Origin: Bacillota bacterium
GTDB lineage: Bacteria > Bacillota > Bacilli > Alicyclobacillales > SLC66
Length of the DNA: 37,944 bases
Direction of reading: 5' to 3'
Assembly: GCA_021846165.1 (NCBI GenBank)
Contig: JAJZCL010000006.1
Location: forward strand, 1 to 37,944
Shown: piece after piece, positions 23,030-30,688 of the stretch
Numbering within the stretch: position 1 is the stretch's first letter
Layout of the letters: each line of letters opens with the position of its first letter
Notes under the pieces: model-generated
Databases searched by the model: none
Seen by the model: only the letters and a program-made list of their open reading frames with translations
Told to the model about the DNA's origin: nothing
Translations under genes and position numbers: made by a program

Positions 23030-23643
23030 TCGGAAATATGCTGTTTGGAGCAAGAAAACACGCGATACCCCTTGTCTTTCGCCACCACGTTGACGGCGAA
23101 CCCAATTTCACGCAAACGCTTCTCACTAGATTCAGCGCCTTGTTGTTTCCGAATCACGACGAACAACCGACCGACCCCTCGCAAGCGCGCGTACGCTTCT
23201 TCGTACAAACGAAAAATCACCTGTTTGCCCGCGCGAATCGGCGGATTCAAGGCAATCGTATCAAACAAAGCGGACGCGGGGAGGGCGTCAAACCCGTCGC
23301 CTTGCGCCGCGTCAACACGGCGCTCGACCCGGTTCAGCACCGCATTGCGCAAAGCCAATTCCACCGCGCGCGCGTTGATATCGACCATCGAGACGCGCAG
23401 ATCCGGCGAGGCGACCGCCAAAGCGATGCCGATCGCGCCGTAACCGCAACCAAGATCCAGCAGTGTCCCCGTCGCAAGACTAGGCATGCTTTCAATCAAA
23501 AGCCTTGTGCCTTCGTCAATTCCCCTGCGGCTGAACACGCCGTGATCCGTGAAGAAGGTCAACTCGCGCCCGCGAAGGATCGCGTGCAACGAGTGCGGTT
23601 CCGACTGGCTTTGCGGATGCTCACTAAAATAATGCTCGCTCAC
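23026..23643 (-). CDS. Class I SAM-dependent methyltransferase, RsmC-like (YbxB family)
   Basis: The 205-residue protein has the methyltransferase small domain: the SAM-binding motif LLDLGCGYGAIGIALA (about residues 61-76), the acidic strand VSMVDINARA, and the catalytic motif NPPIRAGK (about 133-140). The NPP-type motif is shared with exocyclic-amine methyltransferases such as RsmC, which modifies 16S rRNA. The exact target here is inferred. The start is GTG behind ACGGAGAAGCAGC. It lies between rplL and rpoB, as ybxB does in B. subtilis, after a terminator-like hairpin. Confidence 0.88.
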   Translation of the reverse strand: MSEHYFSEHPQSQSEPHSLHAILRGRELTFFTDHGVFSRRGIDEGTRLLIESMPSLATGTLLDLGCGYGAIGIALAVASPDLRVSMVDINARAVELALRNAVLNRVERRVDAAQGDGFDALPASALFDTIALNPPIRAGKQVIFRLYEEAYARLRGVGRLFVVIRKQQGAESSEKRLREIGFAVNVVAKDKGYRVFSCSKQHISD

Positions 23644-23660
23644 GCTGCTTCTCCGTCATG

Positions 23661-23687
23661 AAAAGGAGGAGCTATCCCCGCTCCTCC
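23661..23687 (-). terminator. Terminator or attenuator between rplL and the methyltransferase gene
   Basis: GGAGGAGC and GCTCCTCC form a perfect 8-bp stem around a 7-base loop, followed by TTTT. It starts about 20 bases after the rplL stop. The short T-run suggests partial termination, which would lower expression of the downstream gene relative to rplJL. Confidence 0.75.
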
Positions 23688-23708
23688 CCGATTCTCATCT
23701 TCCGAACT

Positions 23709-24080
23709 TTACTTAATCTCGACTTCGCCGCCCGCTTCGACGATTTTCGCCTTCACTGCTTCGGCGTCTTCCCTGCTGACTTTCTCTTTCAGCGGCCTCG
23801 GCGCATTGTCGACCAGTTCCTTCGCTTCCTTCAGGCCGAGACCAGTGATCTCGCGCACCGCTTTAATGACGTTGATCTTGGCACCGCCCGCGCTCGTGAG
23901 GATGGCGTCAAATTCCGTTTGCTCCGCCTCTTCAGCGACAGCGGCACCCGCGCCGCCGCCCATCATGGCGACAGGCGCTGCGGCAGATACGCCAAACTCT
24001 TCTTCAATCGCCTTCACCAGATCGTTCAGTTCAAGAACCGTCATGCCTTTAATCGCTTCAACAAAATCTTCTTTTGTCAT
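23709..24080 (-). CDS. rplL: 50S ribosomal protein L7/L12
   Basis: L7/L12 is the multi-copy stalk protein that recruits translational GTPases. The 123-residue protein has an N-terminal dimer domain ([20 protein letters not shown]), an alanine- and glycine-rich hinge (about 36-55), and the conserved C-terminal domain with [20 protein letters not shown]. It ends AGGEVEIK. The ATG at 24080 follows GGGAGGTTATCCACA; an upstream in-frame ATG seven codons earlier lacks a ribosome site. It lies 27 bases after rplJ. Confidence 0.98.
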   Translation of the reverse strand: MTKEDFVEAIKGMTVLELNDLVKAIEEEFGVSAAAPVAMMGGGAGAAVAEEAEQTEFDAILTSAGGAKINVIKAVREITGLGLKEAKELVDNAPRPLKEKVSREDAEAVKAKIVEAGGEVEIK

Positions 24081-24107
24081 TGTGGATAACCTCCCATTCA
24101 AATGGTC

Positions 24108-24605
24108 TTACGATGCACTCTCTTCGTTTTGCTCGGCGATCTGTTTGATCGCGTAAGCCAAATTGCGCAGCGGTGCCTGCATGACGCTGAGCAGCATGGA
24201 CAGCAGCCCTTCGCGCGACGGCAGGTTCGCCAGTTCCTTCACGCCGTCCGCATCGACCAGCTTGCCTTCGACGAGTCCACCTTTGATTTCCAACGCTTTG
24301 GCCTTGACGGCAAAATCGTTGATGATCTTGGCTGGCGCGACCGCGTCTTCAATCCCAAACGCGATCGCCGTTGGCCCTTTCAAGTACACATCCAACTCTG
24401 TGGTGTTGGACTTCGCCGTCGCGAGGCGCGTCAGCGTGTTCTTCAACACCCGGTACTCGATGCCCGCCTCGCGCAGTTGCTTGCGCAGTGCGGTCACCTC
24501 CGCAACGGTGAGGCCGCGGTAGTCTGTCACAATCGCGCTTTTGCTCTGGCTCAACTTGCCCGCCACTTCTTCTACCAGTGCCGCCTTCTCTTCTCGCACA
24601 CCCAT
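24108..24605 (-). CDS. rplJ: 50S ribosomal protein L10
   Basis: L10 anchors the L7/L12 dimers to the ribosome and represses its own operon through the leader RNA. The 165-residue protein starts [18 protein letters not shown]. It contains [26 protein letters not shown] (about residues 23-48, named by its ends) and a C-terminal helix for L12 binding, [13 protein letters not shown]. The ATG at 24605 follows AAGGAGGTGTACGA. It is preceded by the L10 leader. Confidence 0.97.
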   Translation of the reverse strand: MGVREEKAALVEEVAGKLSQSKSAIVTDYRGLTVAEVTALRKQLREAGIEYRVLKNTLTRLATAKSNTTELDVYLKGPTAIAFGIEDAVAPAKIINDFAVKAKALEIKGGLVEGKLVDADGVKELANLPSREGLLSMLLSVMQAPLRNLAYAIKQIAEQNEESAS

Positions 24606-24621
24606 TCGTACACCTCCTTAC

Positions 24622-24660
24622 AAAAATCGACCGACCTTCGCCGCAGGCGAAGACCGGCCG
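24622..24660 (-). terminator. Attenuator hairpin in the rplJ leader
   Basis: The minus strand reads CGGCCGGTCTTCGCC, TGC, then GGCGAAGGTCGGTCG and ATTTTT. The long stem and T-run make an intrinsic terminator between the L10-binding region and the rplJ ribosome site. This is the arrangement of Bacillus L10 leaders, where transcription attenuation is expected. Confidence 0.8.
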
Positions 24661-24775
24661 TTTGACAGTTAGACACTAACGCTCCAACGTTCATTCCGTT
24701 CCGTGTCGTCTACCTCGGCAGGTCAACTTGAATTAAGCCGTTACCGGCACCTGCTGTCTACAGTATCGAAACATA
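24661..24775 (-). ncRNA. L10 leader (ribosomal protein L10-binding element)
   Basis: The leader contains the conserved pieces of the L10 leader family in order: CTGTAGACAGCAGGTGCC, then GGCTTAATTCAAG, then CCTGCCGAGGTA (24708-24763 in total). L10, with L12, binds this RNA when in excess and lowers expression of rplJL. The neighbouring attenuator supports this. Assigned by motif recognition only, without a covariance search. Confidence 0.85.
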
Positions 24776-24783
24776 CCTTATGC

Positions 24784-24812
24784 AGTTTAGCAAAACGCGC
24801 CTCCAAACACAA
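24784..24812 (-). promoter_or_regulatory. Weak candidate promoter for rplJL
   Basis: TTGTGT (24807-24812) and TAAACT (24784-24789) are separated by 17 bases, just upstream of the L10 leader. Both boxes are poor. A promoter here would fit the leader position, but read-through from rplA is equally possible. Confidence 0.28.
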
Positions 24813-24830
24813 ACATCCGACGCCGCGACC

Positions 24831-25505
24831 TCAGACCGTCAGCGGAATGCCCGGTCCCATCGTGCTGCTGATCGCCACGCCGCGCACGTACTGCCCCTTC
24901 GCCGCCGCAGGCTTCGCCTTTTGCAGCGCGTCCAATACCGCGTGATAGTTTTCCAACAGTTTGTCCGTAGGAAATGACACCTTGCCAAGCACGGCGTGAA
25001 CGTTCGCACCCTTATCAAGGCGGTATTCCACCTTACCAGCCTTGACCTCCTCAACCGCTCGCTTGACGTCAAACGTCACGGTGCCTGTCTTAGGATTGGG
25101 CATCAGACCGCGCGGACCGAGAATCCGACCCAGCTTACCAACGCTTGCCATCATGTCCGGCGTGGCCACTGCGGCGTCAAAATCCAGCCAACCGCCTGCG
25201 ATGCGGCCGACCAGATCTTCATCGCCGACCACGTCAGCGCCCGCCTGCTCCGCTTCCTTCGCCTTGTCGCCCTTCGCAAACACGATCAGGCGAACCGCCC
25301 TGCCCGTGCCGTTTGGCAGCACGACCGCGCCGCGAATCTGCTGGTCGTTTTTGCGCGGGTCGAGACCGAGCCGAAACGCCACCTCGACCGTCGCGTCAAA
25401 CTTGACGACCGAAGTCTTCTTCAAAAGCTCAAACGCTTCTTCGGGAGCGTACAGCTTGTCTTTCTCAATCAACTTGACGGCTTCCAAGTACTTCTTGCCA
25501 GCCAT
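24831..25505 (-). CDS. rplA: 50S ribosomal protein L1
   Basis: L1 forms the mobile stalk that helps release the E-site tRNA. The 224-residue protein starts [20 protein letters not shown]. It contains [33 protein letters not shown] (about residues 35-67, named by its ends) and [19 protein letters not shown] (about 124-142). The ATG at 25505 has AGGAGG seven bases upstream; a TTG two codons earlier falls too close to it. It lies 78 bases after rplK. Confidence 0.97.
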   Translation of the reverse strand: MAGKKYLEAVKLIEKDKLYAPEEAFELLKKTSVVKFDATVEVAFRLGLDPRKNDQQIRGAVVLPNGTGRAVRLIVFAKGDKAKEAEQAGADVVGDEDLVGRIAGGWLDFDAAVATPDMMASVGKLGRILGPRGLMPNPKTGTVTFDVKRAVEEVKAGKVEYRLDKGANVHAVLGKVSFPTDKLLENYHAVLDALQKAKPAAAKGQYVRGVAISSTMGPGIPLTV

Positions 25506-25583
25506 GTACAATCCTCCTCATTGGTGGTCTGCGAAGCGACTTCCTCCGCCGCCTCTCCCACGTGTTAAGGCCACACCCGACCC

Positions 25584-26006
25584 TTACTCGACAGTAATTC
25601 CCATCGAGCGCGCCGTGCCTTCAATCATGCGCATCGCCGCTTCGACACTGGCCGCGTTCAAATCGACCATTTTCGTTTCCGCGATTTCGCGTACCTTCTC
25701 TCGGGAAATCTTGCCAACCTTCTTCTTGTTCGGCTCGCCGGAACCCGACTCTATGCCAATTGCTTTCTTCAACAGCACGGACGCCGGCGGAGTCTTCAGT
25801 TCAAACGTGAACGAGCGGTCTTCGTAAACCGTGATGACGACCGGGATCACTGTGCCCGCCTGGTCTGCCGTTCTGGCGTTGAACTCTTTGCAAAACTGCA
25901 TGATATTCACACCCGCTTGACCTAATGCGGGACCAATCGGCGGTGCCGGAGTGGCCTTGCCCCCCAAAACCTGGAGTTTGACAAGCTTCATGATTCTTTT
26001 CGCCAC
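25584..26006 (-). CDS. rplK: 50S ribosomal protein L11
   Basis: L11 binds the GTPase-associated centre of 23S rRNA and is needed for the stringent response and thiostrepton binding. The 140-residue protein contains [20 protein letters not shown] (about 17-36), with the conserved prolines, and [13 protein letters not shown]. The start is GTG at 26006 after GAGGTGTGTCTA. An 18-codon extension upstream has no family support. It lies 80 bases after nusG. Confidence 0.97.
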   Translation of the reverse strand: MAKRIMKLVKLQVLGGKATPAPPIGPALGQAGVNIMQFCKEFNARTADQAGTVIPVVITVYEDRSFTFELKTPPASVLLKKAIGIESGSGEPNKKKVGKISREKVREIAETKMVDLNAASVEAAMRMIEGTARSMGITVE

Positions 26007-26085
26007 TAGACACACCTCACTTTCCTCAAAATGTGGTAGACGGGCGCAGGGTTCCCCCACGACCTCCCACTATACAGCAATACGT

Positions 26086-26115
26086 ATTATAATTTCTCGA
26101 TCTGATCAAAATCAA
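26086..26115 (-). promoter_or_regulatory. Candidate promoter for rplK-rplA
   Basis: TTGATT (26110-26115) and a perfect TATAAT (26086-26091) are separated by 18 bases. They lie across the last codons of nusG, about 80 bases before rplK. A separate rplK promoter is plausible in this cluster, but it is not proven here. Confidence 0.5.
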
Positions 26116-26632
26116 GCTCAACCGGGGTATCCCTGCCAAACATGGACACAAGCACGCGCAGCTTTTGCTTTTCCTGATCAATCTCGTCGATGGTGCCGAC
26201 AAAGTCCGCAAACGGCCCCGCCACAATGCGCACCGGCTCCTTCAACTCAAAGTCCACACGCAGCTTCACTTCTTCATCGCCCATGTGCCGCATGATCGAG
26301 AGAACCTCGCTCGAATGCAGCGGGATCGGCTTGGATCCTGCCCCGCTCGATCCGACAAACCCCGTGACGCCGGGCGTGTTGCGCACCACATACCAAGAGT
26401 CGTCGGTCATGATCATCTCCACCATCACATAACCGGGAAACACCTTGCGTTTGACTGAACGCCGCTTGCCGTTCTTGACCTCCATCTCTTCCTCGGTGGG
26501 CACGATGACGCGAAAAATCTTGTCAGACATGTCCATCGAGGCGACCCGACGCTCAAGATTTTCCTTGACCTTGTTCTCATATCCCGAATACGTATGCACT
26601 ACGTACCAGCTTCGTTCCAGTTGATTGTCCAT
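26087..26632 (-). CDS. nusG: Transcription elongation/antitermination factor NusG
   Basis: NusG binds RNA polymerase and affects pausing, termination and coupling with the ribosome through S10. The 181-residue protein has the NGN domain from MDNQLERSWYVVHTYSGYEN through RKVFPGYVMVEMIMTDDSWY. A C-terminal KOW domain follows (VRIVAGPFADFVGTIDEI, about 130-147). The ATG at 26632 is required by the conserved N-terminus. Its Shine-Dalgarno GGGAGGT is 23 bases away, but a 5-bp hairpin lies between and can bring the two together. It follows secE by 38 bases. Confidence 0.97.
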   Translation of the reverse strand: MDNQLERSWYVVHTYSGYENKVKENLERRVASMDMSDKIFRVIVPTEEEMEVKNGKRRSVKRKVFPGYVMVEMIMTDDSWYVVRNTPGVTGFVGSSGAGSKPIPLHSSEVLSIMRHMGDEEVKLRVDFELKEPVRIVAGPFADFVGTIDEIDQEKQKLRVLVSMFGRDTPVELDFDQIEKL

Positions 26633-26661
26633 AGCACGACGGGCAAAAACCCGTACCTCCC
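26633..26661 (-). promoter_or_regulatory. Hairpin-separated ribosome binding site of nusG
   Basis: The Shine-Dalgarno GGGAGGT (26655-26661) is followed by a stem-loop ACGGG-TTTTTG-CCCGT (26639-26654), then CGTGCT and the ATG. With the hairpin folded, the effective spacing is about seven bases, which is normal. Unfolded it is far too long. No nearer Shine-Dalgarno is visible. Confidence 0.6.
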
Positions 26662-26670
26662 GACTTATTC

Positions 26671-26904
26671 TCAGCCGCCCGCGATGCCGATCAACTGCAT
26701 CCCGCGAGTCACTAAAACATCGAAACCATAGGTCAACAAAAAGAGAACCACAGACAACACAACCACCGTGATCGTGTCTGCAATCAGTTCCTTGCGCGTC
26801 GGCCAACGCACTTTTCGCATTTCCACGTAAACATCCCGAAAATACGTAAAAACGGAACCGTTGACCGCGGTCCCTTTACTTACTTGTTCAGAAGATTCCT
26901 TCAC
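26671..26904 (-). CDS. secE: Preprotein translocase subunit SecE
   Basis: SecE clamps the SecY channel in the membrane. The 77-residue protein has a polar N-terminus, the amphipathic SecE motif RKVRWPTRKELIADTITVVV (about residues 31-50), and one C-terminal membrane segment (about 44-65). This is the single-spanning form typical of Gram-positives. The start is GTG at 26904 behind AGGTGTTGGGAAC. It lies between rpmG and nusG, as usual. Confidence 0.95.
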   Translation of the reverse strand: MKESSEQVSKGTAVNGSVFTYFRDVYVEMRKVRWPTRKELIADTITVVVLSVVLFLLTYGFDVLVTRGMQLIGIAGG

Positions 26905-26943
26905 GTTCCCAACACCTGCCCTTGTCCATTCGCACCGTACCGG

Positions 26944-27093
26944 TTAACGCGTTTCGCGATGAAGGGTATGGGTATTGCAGTGCCGACAGAACTTCTTGAA
27001 CTCCATACGATCCGGATGATTCTTCTTGTTCTTGATGGATGTGTAATTCCGTTGTTTGCATTCCGTACAAGCCAGTGTGATGGTCACACGCAT
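26944..27093 (-). CDS. rpmG: 50S ribosomal protein L33, zinc-binding type
   Basis: L33 is a small protein near the E site of the large subunit. The 49-residue product starts [17 protein letters not shown] and ends [18 protein letters not shown] and CRHC give four cysteines for a zinc ribbon, so this is the zinc (C+) form. The ATG at 27093 is preceded by AAGGAGGTGTTCCGC. It is the first gene before secE-nusG, the usual place in Bacilli. Confidence 0.95.
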   Translation of the reverse strand: MRVTITLACTECKQRNYTSIKNKKNHPDRMEFKKFCRHCNTHTLHRETR

Positions 27094-27132
27094 GCGGAAC
27101 ACCTCCTTCCGCAATCGAAAAATTCCCCGAAT

Positions 27133-27162
27133 ACTTTATCACATGAACGTTTGTAAAGTCAA
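27133..27162 (-). promoter_or_regulatory. Promoter of rpmG-secE-nusG
   Basis: TTGACT (27157-27162) and TAAAGT (27133-27138) are 18 bases apart, and TGA precedes the -10, giving an extended -10. It lies 40 bases before rpmG. It separates this group from sigH upstream, although no terminator is visible after sigH. Confidence 0.6.
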
Positions 27163-27226
27163 CGAACATTCTCCAGATTCGCTAGTGTAGACAAGTTTGA
27201 CCGCCTTTAACCAAACACCACCCGGC

Positions 27227-27871
27227 TTACGCCAGACGATCCTCCAGGTACTTCTCCAGCTTGCGTTTGACACGCTGCAAGGCGTTGTCAATCGACTTCA
27301 CGTGCCGACACAAATCGACCGCAATCTCCTGGTAAGAGCGACCATCCAAGTACAGCATCAACACCTTGCGTTCCAGTTCGCTCAAAAGTTCACGCATCTT
27401 GTACTCAATATCAGCAAACTCTTCTTGATGAATGATCAACTCTTCAGGGTCTGCGACACGCACACCGCCGATCACGTCCAGCAGCGTACGATCAGAATCC
27501 TCGTCATAGATCGGCTTATCCAGCGAGATATAGGAATTGAGCGGCACATGCTTCTGTCTCGTCGCCGTCTTGATAGCCGTAATAATCTGGCGCGTGATGC
27601 AGAGTTCCGCAAACGCCTTGAATGACGCCAGCTTATCGTCCCGGTAGTCGCGAATGGCCTTATATAAGCCAATCATCCCTTCCTGAACAATGTCCTCGCG
27701 ATCCGCCCCGATCAGAAAATACGACCGCGCCTTGCCCCTGACAAAACTCTTGTACTTGTGAATCAAATACTCCAATGCTTCCCCGTTACCTACCCGTACG
27801 AATTCAACTAAATCTTCATCCGGGACGTCTTCCAGACCTTGCTCGTACTGAGGTGAAATTTCCACAGACAC
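27227..27871 (-). CDS. sigH: RNA polymerase sigma factor SigH (Spo0H)
   Basis: SigH directs transcription of early stationary-phase, competence and sporulation genes in Bacilli. The 214-residue protein has the region 2 core with DIVQEGMIGLYKAIRDYR (about 61-78) and region 4 with the helix-turn-helix SYQEIAVDLCRHVKSIDNAL (about 180-199). The N-terminus SPQYEQGLEDVPDEDLVEFV is typical of SigH. The start is GTG behind a GGGGG stretch. It has its own promoter with a perfect inverted repeat. It marks the organism as a likely spore former. Confidence 0.95.
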   Translation of the reverse strand: MSVEISPQYEQGLEDVPDEDLVEFVRVGNGEALEYLIHKYKSFVRGKARSYFLIGADREDIVQEGMIGLYKAIRDYRDDKLASFKAFAELCITRQIITAIKTATRQKHVPLNSYISLDKPIYDEDSDRTLLDVIGGVRVADPEELIIHQEEFADIEYKMRELLSELERKVLMLYLDGRSYQEIAVDLCRHVKSIDNALQRVKRKLEKYLEDRLA

Positions 27872-27889
27872 CGCTATCCCCCCGGAAGT

Positions 27890-27925
27890 AAATCTAGTAA
27901 CCGATAACGTCAGTATACTAGATTT
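27890..27925. repeat. Perfect 10-bp inverted repeat at the sigH promoter
   Basis: AAATCTAGTA (27890-27899) and TACTAGATTT (27916-27925) are exact inverted copies, with 16 bases between. One arm overlaps the end of the -10 box and the promoter spacer; the other lies just downstream of the expected start site. Because the upstream arm is largely not transcribed, it looks like a protein-binding operator and not an RNA hairpin. Confidence 0.75.
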
Positions 27926-27941
27926 CTTCCAGCAGGGTCAA
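27912..27941 (-). promoter_or_regulatory. Promoter of sigH
   Basis: TTGACC (27936-27941) and TATACT (27912-27917) are separated by 18 bases. Both are five-of-six matches to the vegetative consensus. The start of transcription should be near 27905. An inverted repeat straddles the -10, so repression of this promoter is likely. Confidence 0.75.
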
Positions 27942-27976
27942 TTGAGGAAACGGTGACATAAGGACGGACGATTTAA

Positions 27977-28903
27977 TTAGACACTCTGCTGGCGCACCGC
28001 TTCATACAACAAAACAGCCGCCGCAACACTCGCATTTAAAGACTGAATTTGACCACGCATTGGCAGCTTAACTAAAAAATCGCATTTTTCTGCTACCAAA
28101 CGACTGATTCCATTTCCCTCGCTGCCGATGACGAATACAAGCGGCCCTGTCATATCCATTTGCCAGTACTGTTCCTTGGCCGACGCATCAGCGCCGATCA
28201 CCCAGTAACCGTACTCCTTGAGTTCCGCAATCGCCTGCGTCAGATTCGCCACCCGCGCGACCGGCACGTGTTCCATCGCACCTGCCGATGACTTGGCGAC
28301 CGTCCCCGTCAGCGGCACCGCTCTGCGTTTCGGGATGACGACCCCCGCCGCGCCTGCGCCGTCCGCCGAGCGCAGAATCGCACCGAAATTTTGCGGATCA
28401 ACGATCCCGTCAAGCAGGAGAATGATGCTGTTTTTCTTCGCTTTTGCGCACGCGATCAACTCGTCCAATTCCACATACTCTTTCGCTGCCATATACGCAA
28501 GTAGACCCTGGTGCGCGGAGCGGTTTGACAACTCGTCCAGTTTCGCCTTCGAAACCGTTTGCACAAACGCCCCCTGCGCTTTCACGTCGTTGATGATTTC
28601 TCCGACCGAACCGTGAATCAGCCCCTCTTGCACCAACAGCTTGTTGATCGGGCGTTTGCTTTTGATTGCCTCAATGATGGCGCGTCGACCCACAACATAC
28701 TCAATCGGTGGCGCCTCTTTGGCCGCTTCCTCGCGCCGCGGGGCGCCGCGCCCCACCCGTACAGCACGCTTGCCGTCACTGCGTTTCGGCATGCCGTCAC
28801 GTCGGCGCCGTGCGCCACTCCGTTCTCGTTCCCCGCCTTCGGACGATCCGCCCACTGTCCCCCTGCTCCTGCGGCCTTGCGGCTTTCCTAGCGAACGATT
28901 CAA
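27977..28903 (-). CDS. rlmB: 23S rRNA 2'-O-methyltransferase RlmB-like (SpoU/TrmH family)
   Basis: RlmB methylates the ribose of a guanosine in 23S rRNA. The 308-residue protein has about 65 basic, low-complexity N-terminal residues, then a substrate-binding domain (EYVVGRRAIIEAIKSKRP). The SPOUT knot motifs follow: DPQNFGAILRSADGAGAAG (about 163-181), FVIGSEGNGISRL (about 247-259) and the C-terminal SLNASVAAAVLLYEAVRQ. The TTG at 28903 is seven bases after GGAGG and overlaps the mrnC stop (TTGA). The B. subtilis homologue is shorter, near 249 residues. Unlike B. subtilis, no yacP gene follows. Confidence 0.93.
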   Translation of the reverse strand: MNRSLGKPQGRRSRGTVGGSSEGGERERSGARRRRDGMPKRSDGKRAVRVGRGAPRREEAAKEAPPIEYVVGRRAIIEAIKSKRPINKLLVQEGLIHGSVGEIINDVKAQGAFVQTVSKAKLDELSNRSAHQGLLAYMAAKEYVELDELIACAKAKKNSIILLLDGIVDPQNFGAILRSADGAGAAGVVIPKRRAVPLTGTVAKSSAGAMEHVPVARVANLTQAIAELKEYGYWVIGADASAKEQYWQMDMTGPLVFVIGSEGNGISRLVAEKCDFLVKLPMRGQIQSLNASVAAAVLLYEAVRQQSV

Positions 28904-29292
28904 TCCATTCCCTCCTCCATGTACATTTTTGTGACAATTTCCCGCAACCGCTCCTCACGGCCACTGAGGTACAAATACCCCAACAGCGCCTCGATCCCTG
29001 TGCTTGCCCGGTAATCTGTCACCTTCGCGTGATGGCGCACAGACCCCGACTTGGCGTTGCGCCCGCGCCTGACAATCGCCTGCTCACGTTCCGTCAGATC
29101 ACCCATGATCGCATGCAGGCGATCCGCCTGATTCTCCGCACGCACCTTCCCCACCGCCAGCTTGTGCAACCGCTGCATTTTTCGCTCACCGGCAAGCACC
29201 AGACGCGTGCGCACCGCAATCTCCCAAACCGCGTCGCCCACATACGCGAGGACGAGCGGCGAGAGCAAAAACGCCTCTTCGTCGCTGATCAT
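28900..29292 (-). CDS. mrnC: Mini-ribonuclease III
   Basis: Mini-III lacks the double-stranded RNA-binding domain of RNase III and matures the 3' and 5' ends of 23S rRNA. The 130-residue protein has the catalytic helix AYVGDAVWEIAVRTRLV with Asp20, and a second half SVRHHAKVTDYRASTGIEALLGYLYL. The ATG at 29292 starts one base after the cysS stop. Its Shine-Dalgarno is weak, so coupling to cysS is likely. A GTG three codons upstream (29301) is an alternative. It overlaps rlmB by four bases. Confidence 0.93.
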   Translation of the reverse strand: MISDEEAFLLSPLVLAYVGDAVWEIAVRTRLVLAGERKMQRLHKLAVGKVRAENQADRLHAIMGDLTEREQAIVRRGRNAKSGSVRHHAKVTDYRASTGIEALLGYLYLSGREERLREIVTKMYMEEGMD

Positions 29293-29293
29293 C

Positions 29294-30688
29294 TCAGTCA
29301 CGCCACCAGCGCGTCCCCTGCGCCGCATCCTCCAAGTGAACGCCCATTTCCTCAAGTTTGACGCGGATCGCGTCAGCAATGGCGAAGTTCCGCTCCTTAC
29401 GCGCCTCCTCCCGCTCCTTTACCAAGCTCTCGATTTTTTCCTTGTCCTCTACCTTTTCCAATTGCAACAAACCGTAGAGTTCCAGCCATGCATCGAGTTT
29501 TTCCAGATACGAACCCAAACCTTGCCGAGTAAGGTCGTCACTGCGCATGTACAGGTTGATCTCCCGAACAAGATCGAACAACACCCCTGTCGCAATTGCC
29601 GAGTTAAAGTCGTCATCCATCGCCTCCAGCAGTCGGCTTTCAAACATCGACAGATCGAACGGATCTCCTTCCGGCAAATACGACGACTGCAAGCGCAGCA
29701 TCAGGTGTTCCCGACTGGCATCGATGCGCTGAATCGCCGCCATCATCTGCTGCATCACCTCATCCGAAAAGTTGATCGGACTCCTGTAGTGCGCCGAGAT
29801 CAAAAACAGCCGCAACGCGCGCGGATCGTACTGTTGCGCCAAATCGCGCACGTTCACGCTGTTGCCGAGCGATTTCGACATTTTTTCATTGTTGATATTA
29901 ATATACCCATTGTGCATAAAATACTTGGCAAGCGGCGAGCCAAGCAGCGCCTCGCTCTGCGCGATTTCATTCTCGTGGTGAGGAAAAATCAGATCGTGCC
30001 CACCGCCGTGAATGTCGATGTGATCGCCAAGGTGTTTCTGAATCATCGCCGAACACTCGATGTGCCACCCCGGACGCCCCTTGCCCCAAGGACTGTCCCA
30101 CGACGGTTCCCCAGGCTTCGCCGCTTTCCACAGCGTGAAGTCTGTCGGATGGCGCTTGTAATCGGACACCTCCACTCGGCTGCCGGACAGAAGCTCATCC
30201 AGCGATTGCTTGGAGAGTTTGCCGTACTCTGCAAACTTGGGCGTTTCAAACAGCACGTCACCGCCCGCGACGTAGGCGTAACCCGTCATGACGAGGCGAT
30301 CGATAAACAAGATGATGTCTTCCATCGTGTCGGTCACGCGCGGGTGCGCATCCGCTTTCTCAATGCCAATCGTGTTCGCGTCGATAAAATACTCCTCGAT
30401 AAACCGGTTCGCCACGGTTTCCACCGTGGTGTTCAGTTCGTTCGCCTTGTTGATCAGCTTGTCGTCGACATCCGTAAAGTTTTGCACAAACTTTACTTGA
30501 TACCCCCGATAAATCAGGTAGCGCCGCACCATATCGAACGTGACGAACGCGCGCGCGTTGCCGATGTGAAAAAAGTTATACACCGTCGGACCGCACGAGT
30601 ACATCTTGACAACACCCGGTTTGTTCGTGACAAGCGGTTCCTTTTTCCCCGATAACGAGTTATACAGTTGGATCGCCAGTTTGTCCAC
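29294..30688 (-). CDS. cysS: Cysteinyl-tRNA synthetase
   Basis: CysRS charges tRNA-Cys. The 464-residue class I enzyme has HIGN at 41-44, KMSKS at 269-273, and the zinc ligands Cys32, Cys212, His237 and Glu241 (in SCGPT, IECSAM and FPHHENE). A C-terminal helical domain follows. The start is a GTG at 30688 that lies 29 bases inside cysE, with AAGGAA only a few bases upstream. Translation is probably coupled to cysE. It is under the Cys T-box. Confidence 0.97.
   Translation of the reverse strand: MDKLAIQLYNSLSGKKEPLVTNKPGVVKMYSCGPTVYNFFHIGNARAFVTFDMVRRYLIYRGYQVKFVQNFTDVDDKLINKANELNTTVETVANRFIEEYFIDANTIGIEKADAHPRVTDTMEDIILFIDRLVMTGYAYVAGGDVLFETPKFAEYGKLSKQSLDELLSGSRVEVSDYKRHPTDFTLWKAAKPGEPSWDSPWGKGRPGWHIECSAMIQKHLGDHIDIHGGGHDLIFPHHENEIAQSEALLGSPLAKYFMHNGYININNEKMSKSLGNSVNVRDLAQQYDPRALRLFLISAHYRSPINFSDEVMQQMMAAIQRIDASREHLMLRLQSSYLPEGDPFDLSMFESRLLEAMDDDFNSAIATGVLFDLVREINLYMRSDDLTRQGLGSYLEKLDAWLELYGLLQLEKVEDKEKIESLVKEREEARKERNFAIADAIRVKLEEMGVHLEDAAQGTRWWRD

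Noticed and set aside
29162-30655. A 497-codon open frame on the plus strand opposite cysS
   Set aside because: It is the antisense shadow of a well-recognised cysS with strong third-base bias; it has no recognisable domain and no ribosome site of note.
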